Of a stretch of DNA of 7,991 bases, positions 1-5,659 are shown piece by piece (position 1 is the stretch's first letter; every line of letters starts with the position of its first letter). The position numbers and the translations under genes are program-made. The notes under the pieces are model-generated. The model had not been told where the DNA came from. It ran no database searches and worked only from the letters and a program-made list of their open reading frames with translations. The DNA comes from Ruminococcus sp. UBA3665 (GTDB lineage Bacteria; Bacillota; Clostridia; Oscillospirales; Ruminococcaceae), in contig DFJS01000074.1 in NCBI GenBank assembly GCA_002373165.1, forward strand, positions 17,272 to 25,262, in the 5' to 3' direction.

Positions 1-1359
1 ATGGTCTATGACCTCGGCGGCGGTACGTTCGATGTTTCTATTATCGAGATGGGCGAAGGCTTCCAGCAGGTTGTCGCTACTGCCGGCAATAACAGACTCG
101 GCGGCGATGACTTCGACCAGAGAATCATCGACTGGATGGTAACAGAATTCAAGAACGAACAGGGCATTGACCTTTCTCAGGACAGAATGGTAATGCAGAG
201 ACTGAAAGATGCTGCCGAAGCTGCCAAGATTGAACTGTCTGCGACACCGACAACTAATATTAACCTGCCGTTTATTACTGCGGATGCAACAGGCCCGAAA
301 CACCTGAATCTGACTCTGACACAGGCTAAGTTCAATGAACTGACTTCTGACCTGGTACAGGCAACGATGGAACCCGTTCGTCAGGCTCTGTCCGACAGCG
401 GCCTGAGTGCTTCTGACCTGGATAAAGTCCTGATGGTCGGCGGTTCTTCCAGAATTCCCGCAGTGCAGGAAGCTGTCAAGAAACTGATCGGCAAAGATCC
501 CTTCAAGGGCATTAACCCCGATGAATGCGTTGCACTCGGCGCAGCTTTGCAGGGCGGCGTACTCGGCGGCGATGTCAAAGAAGGCCTGATGCTTCTGGAC
601 GTTACTCCGCTTTCTCTTGGCATTGAAACAGCCGGCGGCGTTTGTACGGTTATGATTCCCAGAAATACAACGATCCCGACTAAGAAATCCGAAGTGTTCT
701 CCACTTATGCCGATAATCAGCCCGCTGTTGATATTAACGTCCTCCAGGGTGAACGCCAGTTCGCAAGAGATAACAAGCAGCTGGGCACCTTCCGCCTGGA
801 CGGCATCGCTCCGGCAATGAGAGGCGTTCCGCGTATTGAAGTCACATTCGATATCGACAGAAACGGTATTGTGCATGTCACTGCCAAAGACCAGGGCACC
901 GGAAAAGAACAGAATATCTCTATCACAGCTTCTACCAACATGTCCAAAGATGACATTGACAGAGCTGTTAAAGAGGCTGAACAGTACGCCGAAGAAGACA
1001 AGAAACGCCGCGACGAAGTGGATACTAAAAATAATGCCGAAAATATGATTCTTCAGGCAGAGGGCACTCTCAAAGAACTCGGCGATAAAGTTTCTGCGGA
1101 TGACCAGTCGGCTGTCCGTGCTAAAATTTCTGAATTGCAGTCCGCAGTCGATGCCAATAATACAGATTCTATGAAGACCAAAATGGATGAACTCCAGAAA
1201 GTTCTGATGGATATCGGTTCTAAAATTTATCAGCAGCCCGGCGCAGGTGCTGCCGGTTTTAATCCGAATATGGGCGGCACTCAGGATTTCAGCGAACAGC
1301 CTGATGATGCTCATAACGGCGATGACGATGTCATTGATGCTGATTTTACAGAAACCTGA
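1..1359 (+). CDS. dnaK: Molecular chaperone DnaK (Hsp70), 5'-truncated by the window edge
   Basis: ATP-dependent Hsp70 chaperone of the cytoplasm. It binds exposed hydrophobic peptides, working with DnaJ and GrpE. The 452 codons seen are the C-terminal three quarters. The first codon is an internal Met just before the phosphate-binding motif DLGGGTFD (local residues 4-11), which lies near residue 194 in E. coli DnaK, so about 190 residues and the true start are upstream. Visible in order: the rest of the nucleotide-binding domain, with VGGSSRIPAVQ at about 146-156 and NPDECVALGAA near 172; the interdomain linker ending LLDVTPLSLG near 198-207; the substrate-binding beta domain (NTTIPTKKSEVFST, VLQGERQFARDNK); a charged helical lid; and the conserved acidic tail DDDVIDADF. 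The linker appears one residue longer than in E. coli or B. subtilis. dnaJ follows after 97 nt. Hrc/CIRCE control is usual for this operon in Bacillota, but its 5' end is not in view. Identity is certain. Confidence 0.98.
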   Translation: MVYDLGGGTFDVSIIEMGEGFQQVVATAGNNRLGGDDFDQRIIDWMVTEFKNEQGIDLSQDRMVMQRLKDAAEAAKIELSATPTTNINLPFITADATGPKHLNLTLTQAKFNELTSDLVQATMEPVRQALSDSGLSASDLDKVLMVGGSSRIPAVQEAVKKLIGKDPFKGINPDECVALGAALQGGVLGGDVKEGLMLLDVTPLSLGIETAGGVCTVMIPRNTTIPTKKSEVFSTYADNQPAVDINVLQGERQFARDNKQLGTFRLDGIAPAMRGVPRIEVTFDIDRNGIVHVTAKDQGTGKEQNISITASTNMSKDDIDRAVKEAEQYAEEDKKRRDEVDTKNNAENMILQAEGTLKELGDKVSADDQSAVRAKISELQSAVDANNTDSMKTKMDELQKVLMDIGSKIYQQPGAGAAGFNPNMGGTQDFSEQPDDAHNGDDDVIDADFTET

Positions 1360-1379
1360 TGATAAAAAATATTACCGTT

Positions 1380-1408
1380 CGGGGCAGAAATTCAAACTCT
1401 CTGCCCCG
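1380..1408 (+). other. Hairpin in the dnaK-dnaJ intergenic region
   Basis: A perfect 9-bp inverted repeat: CGGGGCAGA (1380-1388) and TCTGCCCCG (1400-1408), with an 11-nt loop. It begins 20 nt after the dnaK stop. No U-tract follows directly; the nearest T-run (1422-1426) is 13 nt beyond the stem. It is therefore not a standard intrinsic terminator. It may be a weak attenuator, an RNase-protecting 3' end for a dnaK-terminated mRNA, or a processing site that adjusts the dnaK:dnaJ ratio. The structure is seen directly; the role is inferred. Confidence 0.6.
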
Positions 1409-1430
1409 TAACTGAATTCCATTTTTGAAA

Positions 1431-1456
1431 GGAGTGCCGCAGGGCGGCGGATTAGT
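1431..1456 (+). promoter_or_regulatory. dnaJ ribosome binding site with hairpin between Shine-Dalgarno and start
   Basis: The only strong Shine-Dalgarno-like sequence before dnaJ is AAAGGAG, with GGAG at 1431-1434. It ends 22 nt before the ATG at 1457, which is too far for normal initiation. Between them lies an all-GC hairpin: GCCGC (1436-1440), loop AGG, GCGGC (1444-1448). When folded it removes 13 nt and leaves an effective spacing of 9 nt, which is optimal. The alternative is that AGGG at 1441-1444, 12 nt from the ATG, acts as a weak site. No other ATG, GTG or TTG lies in frame between the upstream in-frame TAA (1409-1411) and 1457. Confidence 0.55.
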
Positions 1457-2629
1457 ATGGCTGAAAAACGTGATTATTACGATGTTCTGGGAATCCAGAA
1501 AGGGGCAACCGAGGATGAGATTAAAAAAGCTTACCGGAAAATGGCAAGAGAAAATCATCCCGACCTTCACCCCGAAAAAGCAGATGAGTGCGAAGAAAAA
1601 ATGAAGGAAATCAACGAGGCTTATGCTGTGCTGTCCGACCCCGAAAAACGCCGGAAATATGATCAGTTCGGTCACGGCGGACTGGAAGGCGGTATGGGCG
1701 GCATGGACGGCTTCGGCGGCTTTACAGGCAGCTACGGCGGCGATATGAGTGATATTTTCGAGAGCGTGTTCGGCGGTATTTTCGGCGGCGGCGGCGGCGC
1801 ATTCCGCAGCAGCGGCAGTTCGGCCAATGCGCCAAGGCGCGGCAGAGATATCACTTCCAGTATTAATATCAGCTTTATGGATGCCTGCCGGGGCACTGTG
1901 CAGGACCTGACAATTGCACACCAGGAAACTTGTACATCCTGCAACGGAAGCGGCGCAGAACCCGGCTCTAAGCCGGAAACCTGCCCTAAATGCCAGGGAC
2001 GAGGTACCATCAGGGTAACTCAGCAGACTTTTCTGGGGACAATGTCCTCGACAAATCCGTGCCCCGACTGCGGCGGCAAGGGAACTATCATTAAAAATCC
2101 CTGCTCTAAATGCAAGGGCATGGGGCGTGTCCGCGTACAGAAGCGCGTTTCGCTGAATATTCCTGCCGGAATTGACAACGGTCAGACTTTGCGCGTTTCC
2201 GGCGAAGGCGACTGCGGTACCAACGGCGGCCCTGCCGGTAACCTGAACGTGGAAGTCAATGTACGGCCGCATCCTATTTTCCACAGAACAGGCTTCGATG
2301 TGAATTGCGATGTCATGATTACATTTGCACAGGCTGTGCTGGGCGATACAATTGAAGTTCCTACCATTGACGGCAATGTCAAGCTGAATGTTCCGGAAGG
2401 TACGCAGTCCGGCACTAAACAGCGGCTGAAAGGCAAGGGCATCAGACGTTTGCAGAGAGAAGGCCGCGGCGATCAGTACGTCACATTCAAAGTGGAAGTG
2501 CCTAAAAATCTTACCAAAAAACAAAAAGATCTTCTGAAAGAATTTGAAAATTCCCTCGAAGAAAAGAATTATCCCAAGAAAAAAAGCTTTAAAGATAAAC
2601 TGAAAGATCTGTTCAGCGATATTAAATAA
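1457..2629 (+). CDS. dnaJ: Co-chaperone DnaJ (Hsp40, class A)
   Basis: Cytoplasmic Hsp40 that delivers unfolded clients to DnaK and stimulates its ATP hydrolysis. The protein has 390 residues, slightly above the usual 375-380. It has the full class A layout. The J domain is at about 5-70, with the essential HPD at 34-36 and the helix IV signature KRRKYDQFG. A Gly/Phe-rich linker spans about 73-120 and contains a DIF motif at 99-101. Four CxxCxGxG zinc repeats follow, with cysteines at 159/162, 176/179, 202/205 and 216/219, forming two zinc sites. Two C-terminal beta-sandwich client-binding domains come next, with PEGTQSGTKQRLKGKG typical of the second. A lysine-rich tail ends the protein. The start at 1457 gives the expected MAEKRDYYDVLG and is the only in-frame ATG. 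Translation probably depends on the unusual ribosome binding site just upstream. It follows dnaK and ends 8 nt before the operon terminator. Confidence 0.98.
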   Translation: MAEKRDYYDVLGIQKGATEDEIKKAYRKMARENHPDLHPEKADECEEKMKEINEAYAVLSDPEKRRKYDQFGHGGLEGGMGGMDGFGGFTGSYGGDMSDIFESVFGGIFGGGGGAFRSSGSSANAPRRGRDITSSINISFMDACRGTVQDLTIAHQETCTSCNGSGAEPGSKPETCPKCQGRGTIRVTQQTFLGTMSSTNPCPDCGGKGTIIKNPCSKCKGMGRVRVQKRVSLNIPAGIDNGQTLRVSGEGDCGTNGGPAGNLNVEVNVRPHPIFHRTGFDVNCDVMITFAQAVLGDTIEVPTIDGNVKLNVPEGTQSGTKQRLKGKGIRRLQREGRGDQYVTFKVEVPKNLTKKQKDLLKEFENSLEEKNYPKKKSFKDKLKDLFSDIK

Positions 2630-2636
2630 TGCTGCT

Positions 2637-2672
2637 GCCTTTTCTGCCATATCCGCAGAAAAGGCTTTTTTT
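2637..2672 (+). terminator. Rho-independent terminator after dnaJ
   Basis: A perfect 11-bp stem, GCCTTTTCTGC (2637-2647) and GCAGAAAAGGC (2655-2665), with a 7-nt loop, directly followed by seven Ts (2666-2672). This is a textbook intrinsic terminator, 8 nt after the dnaJ stop. It ends the dnaK-dnaJ transcript and insulates the next unit, whose promoter starts 10 nt later. Confidence 0.95.
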
Positions 2673-2682
2673 CAAATACTAC

Positions 2683-2711
2683 TTGTATTTTGCAGAAAGA
2701 TATGCTATAAT
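2683..2711 (+). promoter_or_regulatory. Sigma-A-type promoter for the yloU-fakA-recG unit
   Basis: A perfect -10 box TATAAT (2706-2711) carries the extended -10 element TG at 2703-2704. A 17-nt spacer separates it from a weak -35 box TTGTAT (2683-2688; only TTG matches consensus). Transcription would start near 2718. The extended -10 probably compensates for the poor -35. The position between the dnaJ terminator and yloU fits a promoter for the downstream genes. No operator-like repeat was seen around it. Confidence 0.8.
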
Positions 2712-2754
2712 TAAGCTATTGATATTTATCAGACCAGCGAAAGGCGGAAAAGAT

Positions 2755-3090
2755 ATGTTATATATGGAAAACCATATCGGCAGAATTACATTTTCAGACC
2801 ATTACCTCCGGCAGCTGACCGAACAGACAGTGCTGCAATGCTTCGGCGTGGCAGGATTCGCTCAGGTAACCGCTGCTGACAGACTGTTTGAAAGAAGAAA
2901 CAGCCCTATTGTAATTACTGCCAGAAATGAAACTCTGGAAATCGATGTGCATGTGCGTGTGATCTATGGCGTGAATATCCCCGTTGTTGTCCGGGCTTTG
3001 ATGCATAAAGTGGAATTTGTTATAGAAGATGCTGTCAGAATTCCCGTTTCCCATGTGCGCGTATATGTCGACGAGATTGTAGAACCATAA
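2755..3090 (+). CDS. yloU: Asp23/Gls24 family protein (YloU-like)
   Basis: A small cytoplasmic protein (111 residues) of the Asp23/Gls24 (DUF322) family. The exact biochemical role is not established; family members are linked to envelope homeostasis and alkaline stress. Family signs are the opening GRITFSDHYLRQLTEQT, the central stretch LEIDVHVRVIYGVNIPVVVRAL, and the end VSHVRVYVDEIV, which together give the expected alpha-beta pattern of the domain. The frame is open further upstream to an ATG at 2629, but that would translate the terminator and promoter. The start at 2755 has AAAGGCGG (2740-2747) at 7 nt spacing; the ATG at 2764 would leave it 16 nt away. fakA follows after 17 nt, the order known from B. 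subtilis yloU-yloV. The symbol is by analogy of context and family. Confidence 0.9.
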   Translation: MLYMENHIGRITFSDHYLRQLTEQTVLQCFGVAGFAQVTAADRLFERRNSPIVITARNETLEIDVHVRVIYGVNIPVVVRALMHKVEFVIEDAVRIPVSHVRVYVDEIVEP

Positions 3091-3107
3091 CAGAAGGAGT
3101 ATGATTT

Positions 3108-4757
3108 ATGAATGGTAAGCTTTTGAAAGACGCACTGTGCAGTGCGGCTGTCACCATTGAACAAAACAGAAAAAAAATCGATGAACTGAATGTATATCCC
3201 GTGCCGGACGGCGATACAGGCACTAATATGTCTATGACTATGACCGCCGCCAGACGTGCACTCAGCGTTCTGCCGGAAGATGCTTCTGTCGGAGAAGTCG
3301 CTGAAAAAGCTGCATCTGCTATGCTGAGAGGTGCCAGAGGCAATTCCGGTGTCATTCTTTCCCTGCTGTTCCGCGGCTTCGCCAAAGGTCTGGCAGAAAC
3401 AGAAGATGCTCAGGGGCAGGATATTGCAAACGCTGTGGAAATCGGCGTACAGGCCGCTTATAAATCTGTCATGAAGCCTACAGAGGGCACTATCCTGACC
3501 GTTGCCAGAATGGGCGCACAGCAGGCACAGGTCACGGCAAGAGAAAATAACGACCCCGTTGCGGTATGGGAGGAAATCTGCCGCGCTGCCGCAGAAGCCC
3601 TCGCTAATACCCCCGAACAGCTGCCTATCCTCAAAAAGGCCGGCGTGGTCGATGCTGGCGGCAAAGGTCTGCTGACAATCTGGGAGGCTATGCTTGCTGT
3701 GTTCCACGGCGAAACACCTGCCGAACCCGTTCAGGAAATCCGCAGAAAACCCGAAACAATCGCCATCGGCCGGGAAGATCTGGAAGAAGAAATCAAGTTT
3801 ACTTATTGTACTGAATTTATCGTGGAAAAGAAAAAAGACTGCCCCGACCCCTTCAAGCTCCGCGCTTATCTTGAAACAATCGGCGACTGTGTCGTTGTTG
3901 TGGATGATGACGAAATTATCAAAGTGCATGTGCATACCGACAACCCCGGAAAAGCTCTCCAGAAAGCTCTGGAATTCGGCCAGTTTGTCAATGAACCTAA
4001 GCCTAAGATAGAAAATATGCGCATCCAGCACGCCGGACGTATCCGCGAAGCCCATAACGCCGCCCAGGATGAAACTTATGTCCGCGCAGAACCTGAAAAA
4101 CAGTTCGGCTTTGTCGCTGTGGCCGCCGGAGACGGTCTGGAAGCTATGTTCAGGGACCTGGGTGCTGACTGTGTCGTCCGCGGAGGACAGACAATGAATC
4201 CTTCTACAGAAGATATCCTCCGGGCAATTCATGCTACTCCGGCAAAGAATGTCTTTGTTCTGCCTAATAATAAAAATATCATCATGGCCGCTGAACAGGC
4301 TGTCAGCCTCGCCGACAGAAATGTCTGCGTACTCCAGACAAGAACTATTCCTCAGGGGCTTTCTGCACTGATGGCGTTTGACGATTCGCTCGATGCCGAA
4401 GGCAACAGAATCGCTATGACCAGAGCTTTTGAAAAAGTCCAGACAGGACAGATTACGTTCGCTGCCCGTGATTCCGAACTGGAAGGCCATAGAATCAGAC
4501 AGGGCGAAGTGCTCGCGCTCGAAAACGGCAAACTCGCCTTTACTGATAAAGACCTGAATCATGCTGCCTATAAGCTGACGAAAAAGCTCGTCCACAGCGA
4601 AACAGGCTTTATTACTGTCACTTACGGCGAAAATGTGGAAGAAGCTACTGCCGAACAGCTCTATGAAAGATTACAGGAAAAATTCGGCGAAAAGGCAGAA
4701 GTCATGCTCGTCAACGGCGGTCAGCCCGTGTATTATTATATCATCGCTGCCGAATAA
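3108..4757 (+). CDS. fakA: Fatty acid kinase ATP-binding subunit FakA (YloV, DAK2/DhaL-type)
   Basis: The kinase subunit that phosphorylates exogenous fatty acids held by a FakB (DegV-type) partner, giving acyl-phosphate for phospholipid synthesis. The protein has 549 residues, the family's normal length. The N-terminal DhaL-like nucleotide domain (about 1-200) holds NVYPVPDGDTGTNM at 28-41, with the Mg-binding aspartates expected at D34 and D36, then GARGNSG at 75-81 and DAGGKG at 182-187. A middle domain begins near KFTYCTEF (C234) and contains HVHTDNPG (H274, H276). These resemble the Cys and His residues I recall as zinc ligands in S. aureus FakA; that point is from memory. A C-terminal DegV-like domain (about 330-549) includes VRGGQTMNPSTEDI and VLPNNKNI. 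AAGGAG (3094-3099) lies 8 nt before the ATG. No fakB is in the window, so the partner is elsewhere. A 15-nt gap leads to the next start. Confidence 0.95.
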   Translation: MNGKLLKDALCSAAVTIEQNRKKIDELNVYPVPDGDTGTNMSMTMTAARRALSVLPEDASVGEVAEKAASAMLRGARGNSGVILSLLFRGFAKGLAETEDAQGQDIANAVEIGVQAAYKSVMKPTEGTILTVARMGAQQAQVTARENNDPVAVWEEICRAAAEALANTPEQLPILKKAGVVDAGGKGLLTIWEAMLAVFHGETPAEPVQEIRRKPETIAIGREDLEEEIKFTYCTEFIVEKKKDCPDPFKLRAYLETIGDCVVVVDDDEIIKVHVHTDNPGKALQKALEFGQFVNEPKPKIENMRIQHAGRIREAHNAAQDETYVRAEPEKQFGFVAVAAGDGLEAMFRDLGADCVVRGGQTMNPSTEDILRAIHATPAKNVFVLPNNKNIIMAAEQAVSLADRNVCVLQTRTIPQGLSALMAFDDSLDAEGNRIAMTRAFEKVQTGQITFAARDSELEGHRIRQGEVLALENGKLAFTDKDLNHAAYKLTKKLVHSETGFITVTYGENVEEATAEQLYERLQEKFGEKAEVMLVNGGQPVYYYIIAAE

Positions 4758-4772
4758 ACGGAGAAAATCAGC

Positions 4773-5635
4773 ATGAAAGCAAAAATTTATGTATACCTTA
4801 AAAGAAATGTTGCCTTTTTGGAAAACGGAAACTTGTTCCACTTGATATTAAAGTATATCTTCTGAACCAGGAGGCAGGAGAAAAAAGATTTGTCTGCCGT
4901 TCCTGCCAGAGTACGGATTATTTCTATCACAAAGATGAAGATAATCTCTGCCCGGCCTGCCGCAAAAAATACAATGGTTCCGCCCCGGACAGAACAGACA
5001 GAACACTCTGGAGCAACAGTGCCGAAGATGACAGAAAATTCTGTGAGGAAAAATTCGGAAAAATCAAGTATGAATATGGACCTGCAATCAGAGATAATAT
5101 TGCTGAATATTTTTTGGGAGATCCTTATGAAAGAGCCTCTCTCATTGAACCTTTGACGGATGAACAGATGAAACAGTACCTGATTCCGAAAAATACCATC
5201 CCCGGAATCGGCGAGGTAAACGGCTTTACAATCCACCGTGCCGCCGGACAGCTGTATTATCTCAAAGACGGCATCGTGTGGCGGAATACAGCTTCTGACC
5301 CCGTCAGATTATGCGCTGTCGGAAACGCTGTTAAACTGCTTGCCGCGTATCAATGGCTTTTTGTTTCTGAAGTTACTAAAGTTTCTTCATGTGGCTATGT
5401 TGACAGAGAATGGAATATGGGCGATTACGGCGAACGCTGTCAGCAATATCGCCTTGATTTCTGCCTTCGCGTGATAGAACTGGATACAGGTCAGCTGCTG
5501 GGTACAGAACAGAATTTCGACAGCATTGTCATCAAGGCAGAACCTTCTTCTGACGGCCTGATTCTGCACTGCTCCAATGAAAAACAGTATGAATTTATCC
5601 CGGCACAGTCATCATTCAGAATTATAAAAAAATAA
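4773..5635 (+). pseudogene. Zinc-ribbon protein of unknown function, apparently frameshifted near its 5' end
   Basis: I do not recognise the family. A well-placed ATG at 4773 (GGAG at 4760-4763, 9 nt spacing) opens a frame starting MKAKIYVYLKRNVAFLENG that stops at TGA 4863-4865 after 30 codons. The -1 frame is open from 4802 to the TAA at 5633-5635. Its protein-like sequence begins before any usable start: it has no ATG, GTG or TTG until a TTG at 5114 and an ATG at 5165, both without a good ribosome binding site. That frame encodes a zinc ribbon, FVCRSC then CPACR (codons at 4895, 4904, 4949 and 4958; C-x2-C-x14-C-x2-C), before the first possible start. One missing base between 4802 and 4862 would join the two parts into about 287 residues. 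The T5 run at 4815-4819 is a likely place. The C-terminal part looks beta-rich, with no signal peptide or membrane segment. It may be a true mutation, a sequence error, or less likely programmed frameshifting, since I see no canonical slippery heptamer. It sits 15 nt after fakA and 24 nt before recG. Confidence 0.75.
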
Positions 5636-5659
5636 ACAGCCCCAGGCAGGAGGTACGGC

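Noticed and set aside
1..3. ATG at position 1 as a dnaK start
   Set aside because: It is an internal Met in front of the DLGGGTFD motif. The first part of the ATPase domain must lie upstream of the window.
1931..2113. Longer spacing between the second and third zinc motifs of DnaJ than in E. coli
   Set aside because: 22 intervening residues instead of 18, but this spacing is, as far as I recall, usual for DnaJ of Bacillota, and all eight cysteines are present.
1346..2650. 434-codon open frame on the minus strand opposite dnaJ
   Set aside because: Antisense shadow of dnaJ, with repetitive Ala/Phe-rich translation. It would also run through the terminator.
2629..2754. Upstream extension of yloU to the ATG at 2629, overlapping the dnaJ stop
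   Set aside because: The extension would translate the intrinsic terminator and lies upstream of the promoter. The start at 2755 has a suitable ribosome binding site and gives the normal family N-terminus.
2964..4595. 543-codon open frame on the minus strand opposite fakA
   Set aside because: It lies wholly antisense to a clearly identified kinase gene. Its translation is rich in Phe, Ser and Cys with no recognisable domain, and it arises from the codon bias of the sense gene.
4799..4865. Programmed -1 frameshift signal in the zinc-ribbon gene
   Set aside because: No X XXY YYZ heptamer is present in the zero frame. C TTT TTG at 4814-4820 and C GGA AAC further on do not permit good re-pairing, and I saw no clear stimulatory stem or pseudoknot. 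An indel is simpler.
4890..5156. 88-codon frame starting TTG at 4890 behind a strong AGGAGG-like site (4868-4873)
   Set aside because: The translation is basic and low in order, and it overlaps the protein-like zinc-ribbon frame. The purine-rich stretch is explained as Gln-Glu-Ala-Gly-Glu codons of that frame.
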